DNA from: Bradyrhizobium viridifuturi
Lineage (GTDB): Bacteria > Pseudomonadota > Alphaproteobacteria > Rhizobiales > Xanthobacteraceae
Assembly (NCBI RefSeq): GCF_001238275.1
Contig: NZ_LGTB01000002.1
Span: 1-64,000, forward strand
DNA length: 64,000 bases
Direction of reading: 5' to 3'
The notes beneath the pieces were generated by a model. The model made no database searches. It worked only from the letters and a program-made list of their open reading frames with translations, and had not been told where the DNA came from. The number at the start of each line of letters is the position of its first letter. Position 1 is the stretch's first letter. Below, in pieces: positions 7,665-15,276 of this stretch. A program made the translations under genes and the position numbers.

Positions 7665-7979
7665 ATGGACGACATCAACCTTCCGAAACACATCGTGGAC
7701 AGAATCGAGGCCCGCTGGTGCGCTCGGCGGCCCTCGACAACAAAAAGGCGCGAGATCGTGGATCGCCAACTCGAACAACTGCGGGCACGTCGCAACAACG
7801 TCCGACGTTATCGGTGGCTGCTCAGCACAAAGCTGAACGACCTTGAGCGCAACTTCATCGAACGACGTCTCTCCGAGGAATCCTCGGCGATAGAATATCT
7901 GGTTGCTGAGATTCCCCTTCTCGTTCGTCAGCAGCCCCTGCTCGACGCCGGCATCGAACCAGAAGGTGCCTCACCATGA
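7665..7979 (+). CDS. Heat-shock-module small protein C ('RRYR' coiled coil)
   Basis: A 104-residue, strongly charged helical protein. Its core RRNNVRRYRWLLSTKLNDLE followed by RNFIERRLSEESSAIEYL recurs at 13458-13961 (N-terminal half) and at 10402-10584. The motif R-R-Y-R-x-L-L-x-T-x-L-x-D-L-E defines a small family I cannot name. The gene follows protein B by nine bases with GGAGG before its ATG, and its stop overlaps the next start (ATGA), so it is part of an operon. Confidence 0.72.
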   Translation: MDDINLPKHIVDRIEARWCARRPSTTKRREIVDRQLEQLRARRNNVRRYRWLLSTKLNDLERNFIERRLSEESSAIEYLVAEIPLLVRQQPLLDAGIEPEGASP

Positions 7980-8155
7980 GCACGACGCAGTTTCTGATTC
8001 ATGGAAGCGAGAAGATAATCGGCCACTATCGGTTTTTGCTCGACAGGGCGAAAACGGAGCAGGAGCGGAAGGAGTTTACGGAAAGGATCGACGAGGAGAA
8101 GCGCAACCTGGAACGGCTGCTTGCCGAGTTCGCTCAGCCAGCGCAAGCGGCCTGA
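7976..8155 (+). CDS. Small coiled-coil protein, 59 aa
   Basis: A 59-residue frame starting at the ATG that overlaps the stop of protein C by four bases (ATGA), so translational coupling is likely. It is helical and charged (HGSEKIIGHYRFLLDRAKTE, then ERIDEEKRNLERLLAEF). Its 'GHYRFLLDRAKTEQERKEF' resembles a shortened form of the RRYR motif of its neighbour. Too short for many gene finders; function unknown. Confidence 0.6.
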   Translation: MSTTQFLIHGSEKIIGHYRFLLDRAKTEQERKEFTERIDEEKRNLERLLAEFAQPAQAA

Positions 8156-8198
8156 TCGGTTATCATCCCACGCGAACATGGATGGCGAGGGTCAGACC

Positions 8199-8426
8199 AT
8201 GAGAACGCCGATATCGGCAAGGGACCTGGAGTTGGTCGCTTTACGCGAGATTCGCAGCTTTCCCGGCGGCGAACATGTGTGCCACGTGGAGGTCGTTCAG
8301 GCGAATCCGGATTGGAAACTTCATGCCACAGTCAGGGACGGCGCCGATCTCGAGCGAATCCAGCACGCCACAGGAGCCACGGAGTTCAGATTAAAGCATC
8401 GGTATGAATTGCGAACCGACTGGTGA
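8199..8426 (+). CDS. Hypothetical protein, 75 aa
   Basis: It starts at the second of two nearby ATGs because GAGGGT lies just upstream; the alternative start at 8178 adds seven residues. It is a small soluble alpha/beta-looking protein (LELVALREIRSFPGGEHVCH, VEVVQANPDWKLHATVRDG). The length and the last block (TEFRLKHRYELRTDW) suggest a complete domain. It lies on the same strand as the hsp20 operon, 44 bases after the 59-aa gene. Not recognised. Confidence 0.5.
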   Translation: MRTPISARDLELVALREIRSFPGGEHVCHVEVVQANPDWKLHATVRDGADLERIQHATGATEFRLKHRYELRTDW

Positions 8427-8551
8427 ACGAACCACGGCGGAGGCCTCCTCGGTTAAGCCCGTAGTTTTACGGAGATGCCATGGCACAAATTGCACATGTG
8501 CTCGACGCCTGTCAGCGGTATTCTGAAGCGCCCATATCCCGGAGTTGAGCC

Positions 8552-8641
8552 ATGGGCAGCGAGCTCCTCAAAAACTTCTCCATCGTCCTTTTTGGACTGA
8601 GCCCCTTCGTAATCATCGGCATAGCGATGTTTGCGCAGTAA
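8552..8641 (+). CDS. Single-span membrane microprotein, 29 aa
   Basis: MGSELLKNFSIVLFGLSPFV followed by IIGIAMFAQ, preceded by CGGAG eight bases before the ATG. Nearly the whole length is one hydrophobic helix after a short charged start. It is comparable in size and form to the 30-aa microprotein at 11038-11130. Too short for routine annotation. The ribosome site and the clean membrane helix are the only evidence. Confidence 0.45.
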   Translation: MGSELLKNFSIVLFGLSPFVIIGIAMFAQ

Positions 8642-8743
8642 GCACGACCTGGCTCGCACGCGCCACACGAGCCGGTAGAAGGCCCCAGCAACTGCCCCTA
8701 GGCCCCCATAGGTTGCTGGGGCCGCTCGCCTCCAGGACGTTGC

Positions 8744-8914
8744 ATGTGCGAGAAATGCATTGAGCTGGATAGGGACATTGCGCGGTACACGGAGCTTTCC
8801 GGACGCACCTCGGATCAACTTGCCCTGGATGTCATTGCAGCCCTGTTGGGCAAGCTCCAGTCAAGAAAATCGAAACTGCACCCGGAAAGGCCAGACCGGG
8901 AGATAGCAAAATAA
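8744..8914 (+). CDS. Small CxxC protein, 56 aa
   Basis: A 56-residue protein starting MCEKCIELDRDIARYTELSG with an AGGA site eight bases upstream. The N-terminal CxxC could bind metal or be redox-active. The remainder is helical (DQLALDVIAALLGKLQSRKS), with a charged tail. The layout 'MCEKC-ELD-I-Y-L----D---L--I-AL---L---K--LHPE' is one I associate with short uncharacterised Bradyrhizobium proteins. It is probably real, with unknown function. Confidence 0.55.
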   Translation: MCEKCIELDRDIARYTELSGRTSDQLALDVIAALLGKLQSRKSKLHPERPDREIAK

Positions 8915-9187
8915 GAGGGCTCCGTTCGAGATGCGCATCATCGTGCAAATCACGCACTGAGATGCTTCCTAAAGATTACCGTGTTACAATTGAAGCTAGG
9001 CCGGCCATCTCACTCAGCACGGGACGCCCGGCCCAAGCTCGCGCGGTCGTCTCCGCCACAAGGGACGACCGGCGCGGGTGGATCCCCTTATTCGACAGGA
9101 AGTCGAACCCGAGATCGCTGGAAGTTCGCCGACAGGATGCGGTTGCTTGACAATCGACAAGCGGTGCCAGTTATTCCCGATGATTGT

Positions 9188-9433
9188 TCATTGAATAACC
9201 TTCTCGAGGCCAAATGTGAACTTGAGTTTCATCACAGGGCCAACGTCGTCGCGCACCTCAATGGACATGTCATGCTCGCTGACAGGCGTAGAGCTCCATA
9301 TTACATCGCGCGCCATATCGGCTAGCGACTTCGCCGCCTCGAGCTGGACCGCCTGCATGCTCGACAGCAGCAGCCCCTCCTCGTCAAGGACCAGTCCATC
9401 AGCGTCTCGAAGATCGAAGAAATATCGCGTCAT
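9188..9433 (-). CDS. DUF6894 family protein
   Basis: An 81-residue protein with the DUF6894 opening MTRYFFDLRDADGLVLDEEG, then the helix MQAVQLEAAKSLADMARDV and the closing strand MSIEVRDDVGPVMKLKFTF. The start at 9433 gives the family's usual length; the open frame upstream of it is not family-like. DUF6894 proteins are small, very common in Bradyrhizobium and of unknown function. Two more members occur in this window (20259 and the C-terminus at 25527). Confidence 0.8.
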   Translation of the reverse strand: MTRYFFDLRDADGLVLDEEGLLLSSMQAVQLEAAKSLADMARDVIWSSTPVSEHDMSIEVRDDVGPVMKLKFTFGLEKVIQ

Positions 9434-10401
9434 TGCGAAGCACTCCAAGTCTGCCTTGCGCTGCTGGACCACGTTAGCATAGGTGGTGGCAGTCAAACCG
9501 CCGTAGGATTCCGGTGTTCAGTATAGTTCCACAGAACGACGGTGCGTCTATTTGCACCACGATAAAGCACGACGCCCTCTCGCGGCACCGAGGCCGAGCT
9601 AAAGCCGACGTTGCAGACATGCGCGCGGGCGGCAAACAGTAAGAACCTGACGCCGGCCACCGCCGCCAGGCGCATCAGGTTCCGACGACCCAGCTCTGCG
9701 TGTCTCTCCCCGCGATAGTCGGCCCGGCGGCGCTGCTCGAGCGTGTTGGCAACAGCCAGACGCAGGACGTCGGCGCCCGCGACCACGACCGGGGCGGCAA
9801 CACCGATCACGATCGCCCGAATCGGGCCAGGCGCAGGCCGCCGGCCGCGCCCTTTGCTGCCAAGATCCGCGCCGCAGTCAGCTAGGCGAGCACGCCGCCG
9901 CCTGCTAGGCCGCTCCGAAGACCACGCCGGCCCATTCCTTGGCGCGATCGGTCAACGTAATTGTCTACAGTCCCTCCTCACTCAGCCGAATGGACCACGT
10001 CAGCGCGGCTATTTGCGAAAAATGCTGCAGCTTGTGGCATTCACCAGCGAAGTAACGAACCGAATAGGCGCTCGCAGTGGGCGCAGATCGAGGCAGCCGT
10101 CATGCCCTCAATACGATATCCAGTATGGAGACCCATCGTCCAGTCGGGCTACGGCGTAGTAATGCCAATGGAGACCTTTACTGCGACAGGGCCCGAGATC
10201 GAGCCGGCCGTTCTGCTGGACAAGCGCGATCGGCATTTATGCTGAGGTCTTCAAGGTTGGCACTCAGAACACACCCCGAGCATTGGGGGATCTGGGTGTT
10301 AACTATGAGCTCAGCCGAAGTCTTGACAGCAAAAGCGCGCATTCTACGTCTTGTGGACACTTGCATCGCAGGACCGATATTCCACCTTCAGAGTGACGAT
10401 G
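9434..10401. other. Non-coding or decayed stretch, no gene supported
   Basis: Nearly 1 kb in which all frames of useful length (for example 9493-9810 on minus and 9743-10159 on plus) lack recognisable domains, good ribosome sites or plausible composition. No repeats or strong hairpins stood out. Confidence 0.4.
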
Positions 10402-10584
10402 ATGACCGATGAGCAAACGGTGCGCCTCCGAGCGCACGACGACAATATCGGCCGCTACCGCCGACTTCTCCAAACCCAGATATCGGATGTCGAGCAGATT
10501 TATATTCAAAGCCGCTTTGCCGAAGAACGGAAGGCATTCACGGCGGTGGGCTCGATCACCATCGCTACAAGAGCTACCCAATGA
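10402..10584 (+). CDS. Small 'RRYR'-motif protein, 60 aa
   Basis: A 60-residue protein whose core RAHDDNIGRYRRLLQTQISD and VEQIYIQSRFAEER repeats the motif of the heat-shock-module protein C (7665-7979) and of the fused protein at 13458-13961. The C-terminus after AEERKAF looks divergent and may be frame-altered. The start is at the second of two adjacent ATGs. Its stop overlaps the next start (ATGA). No hsp20 is adjacent, so this is an isolated member. Confidence 0.6.
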   Translation: MTDEQTVRLRAHDDNIGRYRRLLQTQISDVEQIYIQSRFAEERKAFTAVGSITIATRATQ

Positions 10585-10772
10585 GTGATTTGACAGCACT
10601 TCCGCTTGATGAAGTCATTCGGCTTCGGTGGGTATTACGGGACATTCGAGCCAAGCGGTTTACCCTTAGCCCGGTTAGCTCGTCTGACATCGAGACCCTG
10701 CGCGATATGGGCTATGTCGAAGTCGTAGGCGAGTTGCCGGTACTGACACCCAAGGGCCAGGAGCAAATCTAG
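10581..10772 (+). CDS. Hypothetical protein, 63 aa
   Basis: A 63-residue protein overlapping the previous gene by four bases (ATGA). It begins with a helix (LTALPLDEVIRLRWVLRDI), then PVSSSDIETLRDMGYVEVV and ends ELPVLTPKGQEQI. The last block, 'L--MGYVE---G---LT-KG', looks like the wing of a small winged-helix domain, as in marR-like or restriction-repressor proteins. The similarity is weak and no function is claimed. Confidence 0.5.
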   Translation: MSDLTALPLDEVIRLRWVLRDIRAKRFTLSPVSSSDIETLRDMGYVEVVGELPVLTPKGQEQI

Positions 10773-11037
10773 TTGCAGCATTTGCAGTGTCGGAATGAGC
10801 CTATGTTACTGCGAGAGGCCAAGCTTTGCTCGTTTTCGACACTCCCGACCAGGGGGCTTCCGATCAGCGACGCTGAGGCCCTCTCAATTCTGATCATCTC
10901 CCGCGACCGAGCCACCTGTGGATACCACTAGCCAGTCATAAGCTTCACGGCGAACCGAGGCGACGAGGTCGTATATTGAGGAACTAATCGCATCGGCCGG
11001 CGTTACGCGGGTTCGGAGCATTTCGTGGGGGAGCGCA

Positions 11038-11130
11038 GTGAAACCCGAGCGCCTGCTTCAGTTCGCCATCTTTGGGCTGTTCGTTTTTTCGGCCGTCCTG
11101 GCGTCTCTGTTGGTGTTGAGTCCGCAATGA
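11038..11130 (+). CDS. Single-span membrane microprotein, 30 aa
   Basis: A GTG start at 11038 lies six bases after GGGGGAG. The translation is MKPERLLQFAIFGLFVFSAV followed by LASLLVLSPQ, with a positive N-terminus and one clean hydrophobic span. Its TGA overlaps the ATG of the next gene (ATGA), which suggests the two are translated together. Too short for routine gene calling. Good ribosome site and coupling support it. Confidence 0.55.
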   Translation: MKPERLLQFAIFGLFVFSAVLASLLVLSPQ

Positions 11131-11336
11131 ACTTAAAGCGTCCGTCGATCGTCCTTAGCGTGTCGAGTCCCACCGCTGTTTCACGCGGCGGCAGCATCAT
11201 CGTGCTCGAGGGCACGGCCGAGGACGACGCCATGAATGTGGCCGCTAAGATTGCTCAGGAAACCGGGCGCTCCGTCACGGTGCGCGGTGTAGATATGCGC
11301 GTGCTCGCCACGATATCGGCACCTTCGATCAATTGA
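11127..11336 (+). CDS. Hypothetical protein, 69 aa
   Basis: Starting at the ATG coupled to the 30-aa membrane microprotein. It is a small alpha/beta-looking protein: MNLKRPSIVLSVSSPTAVSR, GGSIIVLEGTAEDDAMNVAA, then TVRGVDMRVLATI. The layout of strand-strand-helix-strand fits a compact domain. The open frame further upstream overlaps the microprotein and is not preferred. Not recognised. Confidence 0.55.
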   Translation: MNLKRPSIVLSVSSPTAVSRGGSIIVLEGTAEDDAMNVAAKIAQETGRSVTVRGVDMRVLATISAPSIN

Positions 11337-11380
11337 ACTCGTAAGGACAGAAGCCGACTTCAACTTGCACTGAGGGCGAG

Positions 11381-11584
11381 CTATGGCGGTTTGACTGGGC
11401 TGGGGTCGGGCCACTGCCGCCGGCCCCGGCGAAGGATCTCGCGCGCCGCGATAGAGGCTTCGGCCATCAATAGGGTGCTGATGGCGAGGATTGCCCCGGC
11501 CACTTGCACTCCTGTAACCTCTAGGAATGAACGATTTCCTAGGCCTCTCCGATATAGCGGGCGACAAGCTCGGGGATCGCTCAT
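11381..11584 (-). CDS. Possible small membrane protein
   Basis: A 67-residue frame with one hydrophobic span (VQVAGAILAISTLLMAEASI) between positively charged ends. It would start at 11584, back-to-back with and overlapping the plus-strand gene at 11583. A GTGGGG-like site precedes the ATG. Composition is plausible, but nothing else supports it. Confidence 0.3.
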   Translation of the reverse strand: MSDPRACRPLYRRGLGNRSFLEVTGVQVAGAILAISTLLMAEASIAAREILRRGRRQWPDPSPVKPP

Positions 11585-11768
11585 GAACGACCCCACAGCC
11601 GAGGCAGCCCGCCTGATGAAGATCGCCGAGGCGATCGTGTACGAAATGGACCGTCAGGGAGTTGCCGACGCCGTTGCCGATCTCGGGTTCAACGTGATGG
11701 AGCTCGCCAAGGTGGTTATCCGCGCGGCAGAAAGAGATGTGATCCCGTTTCGAAAACCACAACCCTGA
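11583..11768 (+). CDS. 61-aa helical protein, tandem paralogue 1
   Basis: MNDPTAEAARLMKIAEAIVY, then MDRQGVADAVADLGFNVMEL, then AKVVIRAAERDVIPFRKP. It is two amphipathic helices and a basic end. It shares over half its residues with the next gene (11805-11990), which begins 36 bases after it, so the pair is a tandem duplication. The frame upstream of 11583 is open but not paralogous, which fixes the start. The family is unknown to me. Confidence 0.65.
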   Translation: MNDPTAEAARLMKIAEAIVYEMDRQGVADAVADLGFNVMELAKVVIRAAERDVIPFRKPQP

Positions 11769-11804
11769 TACACCTTTTCCTCCCCCATGCCCTAGCCAGC
11801 GCCC

Positions 11805-11990
11805 ATGCACATGACCGAAGCTGACACCGCCAGACTGATGAGGGTGACCGAGGCGATCGTCCGTGAGCTGGACCGCCAAGGCATCGCTGATACGCTGGTC
11901 AATCTCAAGTTCGATGCCCTAGAATTGGCCAAAGTTGCGATCCGCGCAGCCGATGGTGTCGTGGTCCCGTTTCGAAAGCCGCGGCCCTAA
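11805..11990 (+). CDS. 61-aa helical protein, tandem paralogue 2
   Basis: MHMTEADTARLMRVTEAIVR, then LDRQGIADTLVNLKFDALEL, then AKVAIRAADGVVVPFRKP. It has the same length and layout as the preceding gene, and conservation covers the whole protein, including the final PFRKP. Maintained open frames in both copies argue that both are used. Function unknown. Confidence 0.65.
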   Translation: MHMTEADTARLMRVTEAIVRELDRQGIADTLVNLKFDALELAKVAIRAADGVVVPFRKPRP

Positions 11991-12024
11991 TGAACCTCGT
12001 CCTCTCCGCAGTCATAGCAAGGAC

Positions 12025-12309
12025 CTACAACTTGGCAGAGGCTGGTCGGCGCCGCTCACGCGTCTGACCGAACCGCCTGTCGTTTGATGCGTCTTTGCGC
12101 GCCGGCGGTGCCTGCGCTCGGCTTTCAGCCCTTACAGATTCCAGCGAGTTGACGCGCGCGCTCAGCGCACCGAGTTGGTCAGATATTACCTTTCGCTCAC
12201 CCTGCTCGGCGGCAACCTTCTGCTGAATGTTACCGATGAGCTGCCTACCTTTTTGGTCGGCTTCAATCCCCTGCATCGCCTGCTGTACGGACGCTGAAGT
12301 CTGCTTCAT
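12025..12309 (-). CDS. Hypothetical coiled-coil protein, possibly frameshifted
   Basis: A 94-residue helical protein (MKQTSASVQQAMQGIEADQK, KVAAEQGERKVISDQLGALS) with a basic tail. Just upstream, in another frame (12438 down to about 12320), is MLTQFILCLMTANSMAGAGA, a plausible signal peptide or membrane anchor that runs up to this frame. The two may be one secreted coiled-coil protein split by a single indel near 12320. As it stands, only the 94-aa part is open. Confidence 0.4.
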   Translation of the reverse strand: MKQTSASVQQAMQGIEADQKGRQLIGNIQQKVAAEQGERKVISDQLGALSARVNSLESVRAESRAQAPPARKDASNDRRFGQTRERRRPASAKL

Positions 12310-12449
12310 CTGCGCAAGAGCGGATCTGGTGGAGGTGCGACGGCCGCTCGCTAAATCCCGCGATAGGTCGTGCCGCGCAGATGGCTCCCGCCCCGGCCAT
12401 GCTGTTCGCGGTCATTAGACAAAGAATGAATTGCGTTAACATCGCTCGG

Positions 12450-13376
12450 TCAAGCGGCTGAGCCGAAAGTGTGGTTACCGTTCCTTCGAATGCCATCTGG
12501 ACTTTTCAGACAGGCTCCTCCTGCCAGCATCGCGGACTGCACCTTTTCAAATGACCGTTGCTCGATTTGGCGGACACGTTCGCGCGATATTCCGTACTTC
12601 AAAGCAAGCGCTTCGAGCTTCAGGGGATCCTCACTCAAATAGCGCGCCGTGAAGATATGCCTTTCACGGGGGCTTAGCTTCTCAATGGCTGCTGTTAAAG
12701 CTTCGCGCCGTAGAGCCAATTCCTGGTTCTCGGCCAACGTCACGTCATGAGTGGGCGACGGATCAACCAGCCGTTCAAGGGCATCGCCGACGTCCCCGGC
12801 ATCGTTGTGACGTAAATTCAGGGACAGGTCGCCACGCAGGCGACGGTCCATATTCACGACTATACGTTCGGGTACCTTGAGGTGAGTGGCGATCGCCTTG
12901 ACCTGTTCTGGCCTCAGATCCCCGTCCCCCAACGCGGAGATCGCACTCTTCGATTGCCTCAGTTTGAAGAATAACTTCTTCTGAGCAGCGTCCGCCGTGA
13001 TCTTCACCAGCGACCAAGAGCGAAGAACAAAATCCTGGATCGTTGCCTTGATCCACCACACGGCATAGGTGGAAAGGCGGATGCCTCGCTCCGGATCGAA
13101 TCGTCGCACGGCCTGCATCAGGCCGACATTGCCCTCGGAAATGATATCGGCAACAGGTAGTCCATAGCCTCGATATCTCATGGCGATCTTCGCGACGAGA
13201 CGCAGATGGCTTGTCACCAGGCGATAAGCCGCTTCGCGATCACCGTGGTTTCGCAATCGGCGGCCAAGGGTGGTCTCTTCATCCTGAGTGAGGATGGGAA
13301 ATTTTCTAATCTGCGCCAAATAGTTGGTCAGCCCGTTGCCGAGCAACGGCAATTTCTGAGAAACAGTTTGAGACAT
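12450..13376 (-). CDS. rpoH: RNA polymerase heat-shock sigma factor RpoH
   Basis: A 308-residue sigma-70-family factor. Region 2 is complete (LRLVAKIAMRYRGYGLPVAD, ISEGNVGLMQAVRRFDPERG, RLSTYAVWWIKATIQDFVLR). The RpoH box QKKLFFKLRQSKS follows, which separates RpoH from RpoD. Region 4 ends in the helix-turn-helix ALKYGISRERVRQIEQRSFE. It directs transcription of heat-shock genes. GAGGGGA precedes the ATG. It is the last gene of the minus-strand heat-shock module that begins with a ROSE-controlled hsp20 at 14825. The 30-residue tail after the HTH is longer than usual. Confidence 0.95.
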   Translation of the reverse strand: MSQTVSQKLPLLGNGLTNYLAQIRKFPILTQDEETTLGRRLRNHGDREAAYRLVTSHLRLVAKIAMRYRGYGLPVADIISEGNVGLMQAVRRFDPERGIRLSTYAVWWIKATIQDFVLRSWSLVKITADAAQKKLFFKLRQSKSAISALGDGDLRPEQVKAIATHLKVPERIVVNMDRRLRGDLSLNLRHNDAGDVGDALERLVDPSPTHDVTLAENQELALRREALTAAIEKLSPRERHIFTARYLSEDPLKLEALALKYGISRERVRQIEQRSFEKVQSAMLAGGACLKSPDGIRRNGNHTFGSAA

Positions 13377-13457
13377 TTCCCCTCGCAGTGCTGGAAGATA
13401 TTTCCACCCCTGCCGCGCTCTCGTCGGAGTCGCGGCAGAGCAACAATAAGGATCGAT

Positions 13458-13961
13458 CTACGGGGCGGGACTATCGTTCGCCTCATGGCTGCCAAAACGT
13501 CGGCCTTTTCGGTTGGAGCGATCGATCCTCCGATGCAAACCCAACTCCAGAAGGCGTAAGGCGTCCACGATGTCGTCGAAACTCACAGCGCCATCGATTG
13601 TCTGGTTCGATTCTGGATCGTCTTTCACTGCGCAAGCATCCGCGGCCCAGGACGACAGAATGGCCCGTTTCTCGTACGATGTAAGGTCGCAGTCATCCAC
13701 AACGTCCATTGGATGACCGAAAGCCTCGGCTGAATGTAGCAGCCCGGCCATCTCCAAGTTCGTTGTCCGGCGATCCATCTGCAGCGAGAGGCGATCGGGA
13801 AACGTCTCGTGCAAAAGAGCCTCCACCGAACGCTGCTCTTCGCTTATCCGGCGTGCGATATAGGTTCGCTCCAGGTCCGAGAGCCGCGTCGCGAGCAGCC
13901 TGCGGTAGCGCCGAATATTTGCGCGATGGGCACGCAGGCGTTCAAGATTTCCCTCGATCAT
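13458..13961 (-). CDS. Heat-shock-module fusion of protein C and protein B types
   Basis: A 167-residue protein joining two modules that are separate genes elsewhere in the window. Residues ~1-45 (RAHRANIRRYRRLLATRLSD, LERTYIARRISEEQR) match protein C at 7665. Residues ~70-140 (HSAEAFGHPMDVVDDCDLTS, YEKRAILSSWAADACAV) match protein B at 7341. The start at ATG 13961 has AAGGGGA nearby; the longer open frame to 14210 overlaps the next gene. The fusion suggests proteins B and C act together. It lies between a stand-alone protein B and rpoH. Confidence 0.75.
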   Translation of the reverse strand: MIEGNLERLRAHRANIRRYRRLLATRLSDLERTYIARRISEEQRSVEALLHETFPDRLSLQMDRRTTNLEMAGLLHSAEAFGHPMDVVDDCDLTSYEKRAILSSWAADACAVKDDPESNQTIDGAVSFDDIVDALRLLELGLHRRIDRSNRKGRRFGSHEANDSPAP

Positions 13962-13978
13962 AACTCGTCCCCTTCGGC

Positions 13979-14299
13979 TCAGGCGGCCAAGGCACGTTCG
14001 GTTGAGCGCAACCGACAAGGCTTTCCTCCCGGAGGATTTCGGGGGCCGCCGTCGAGTTCGCGCAGCGCCTCGAGGATTTCGTCGATCGATACGGGCTTCT
14101 TCAGTCCGGCGGGCGAACGGAGCGACGGGCACGACGCTATCGCCGATGCGTTGGACGCCCAGGCTGCCAAAATTGCCCGCTTCTCGGCCGTCGTCAGGCC
14201 GGCGTGGCACACGACATCCCTGGGGCGTTCGAAAGCGGCGACAGAATGCAGGAGCGCGTTGAAGTGAAACACGTTGTCGTCAGCGGTCGTCGGCCGCAT
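13979..14299 (-). CDS. Heat-shock-module small protein B, minus-strand copy
   Basis: A 106-residue homologue of the protein at 7341-7655: MRPTTADDNVFHFNALLHSV, then LTTAEKRAILAAWASNASAI, then a near-identical ending NPPGGKPCRLRST. A strong AAAGGAGG lies before the ATG at 14299, so the longer frame to 14419 is rejected. It follows hsp20 (14370-14825) and precedes the fused protein and rpoH. Confidence 0.75.
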   Translation of the reverse strand: MRPTTADDNVFHFNALLHSVAAFERPRDVVCHAGLTTAEKRAILAAWASNASAIASCPSLRSPAGLKKPVSIDEILEALRELDGGPRNPPGGKPCRLRSTERALAA

Positions 14300-14331
14300 G
14301 GTAACCTCCTTTGCATTGACGACGAGCGGCA

Positions 14332-14353
14332 GCCGCGCGAAGCCTCGCGCGGC
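14332..14353 (-). terminator. Hairpin between hsp20 and protein B
   Basis: GCCGCGCGA-agcc-TCGCGCGGC is a perfect 9-bp stem with a 4-base loop in the hsp20-protein B gap. It takes the same place as the hairpin at 7272-7304 in the other module, but with a different sequence. It has no U-run. Confidence 0.5.
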
Positions 14354-14369
14354 GCCGGTCGGAGCCCGC

Positions 14370-14825
14370 TCAGGCTGCCTTGGCTTCCAATTTCTGGACG
14401 TTGTCGGTCGACACGCCACTGATTGCGATACGGCGCGGCTTCATGGCTTCCGGGATTTCCCGGACCAGCTCGATCTTGAGCAAGCCATTGTCGAATGCGG
14501 CCCTCTTGACCTGAACGTAGTCCGCCAGGCTGAACTGCCGCCTGAAGCTCCGGGCTGAGATGCCGCGATAGAGGAAATCGCGCTCGGCCTTCTCCGACTT
14601 GCTGCCCTCAACGGTGACCACGTTCTGTTCGGCCGTGATCGCGATCTCGTTGGGCGCAAAACCCGCGACCGCTAACGAAATCTGGTAGCGGTCCTCAGTC
14701 AGTCGTTCAATATTGTAGGGCGGATAGTTGTCCTCGCCGGCCCGTTGGGCCATTTCCGCAAGGTCAAAAAGGCGGTCGAAGCCAACGGTCGAACGCCAGA
14801 GGGGCGAGAAATCATAAGTGCGCAT
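14370..14825 (-). CDS. Small heat-shock protein Hsp20, minus-strand copy
   Basis: A 151-residue alpha-crystallin chaperone with MRTYDFSPLWRSTVGFDRLF, TAEQNVVTVEG and FDNGLLKIELVREIPEAMKP. It differs from the copy at 6809 mainly at the N-terminus and C-terminal tail. The start follows GGAGGATTTGGCT, which is identical to the other copy and lies inside the ROSE stem. First gene of the module hsp20 - B - fused C/B - rpoH. Confidence 0.95.
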   Translation of the reverse strand: MRTYDFSPLWRSTVGFDRLFDLAEMAQRAGEDNYPPYNIERLTEDRYQISLAVAGFAPNEIAITAEQNVVTVEGSKSEKAERDFLYRGISARSFRRQFSLADYVQVKRAAFDNGLLKIELVREIPEAMKPRRIAISGVSTDNVQKLEAKAA

Positions 14826-14935
14826 AGCCAAATCCTCCAAAGAGCAAGATGGTTACGAGCGGCACCGGACACTTCCGGTGCCCGTCTCTACGGCCTGAAC
14901 CCATGGGGCGCCCAGGCACCACCGTCCGGTGGTGA
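14826..14935 (-). promoter_or_regulatory. ROSE RNA thermometer, minus-strand copy
   Basis: The leader reads CACCGGACGGTGG, then CCTGGGCGCC...GGGTTCAGG, then GGGCACCGG...GTCCGGTGCC. It ends in CCATCTTGCTCTTTGGAGGA, the ROSE stem that hides the ribosome site. The 3' hairpin is identical to the copy at 6705-6808 while the upstream hairpins differ but keep their pairing. Compensated changes support the fold. Confidence 0.88.
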
Positions 14936-14940
14936 CGGAA

Positions 14941-14978
14941 AAATTAGCAAAGTCGTTTTTGGTTTCAAGAGGGGATCC
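14941..14978 (-). promoter_or_regulatory. Promoter of the minus-strand hsp20 module
   Basis: On the minus strand TTGAAA (14978-14973) is followed after a longer-than-usual interval by TAATTT (14946-14941); a -35/-10 pair with TTTGCT in the gap is also possible. It sits at the same place as TTGACA/TAATTC of the other module. The exact hexamers are uncertain. Confidence 0.45.
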
Positions 14979-15276
14979 CAAAATTTTTAGGGCTTGGTCC
15001 CCGCTGACGTCCGCCTCTAACGAGTACTAAGCGACTTATGCGCCCGAGCCCGCAATTCGGACAGCGAGGTTGAGCCACAGCCTCGCTGCCCTCGAGAGCC
15101 AGGGCTGAAGGCTGCATTCCCGGCTCATCCACTCAATCGAATCCAGATAGGGCTGGACGGAAGCGGTGGTAGTTCGCGCGCTCGGGCATCTACTTTGAGG
15201 GACTCTCCAGGTTCTAGGCAACCGCCGGGAGCAGCATTGCCGCAAAAGCGAAGACGCCCGTTCGCAATCTCGTTGT

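Noticed and set aside
9493..9810. Minus-strand frame of 105 aa with hydrophobic stretches
   Set aside because: No ribosome site and no clear membrane topology. Hydrophobicity is of the Ala/Val type common in chance GC-rich frames.
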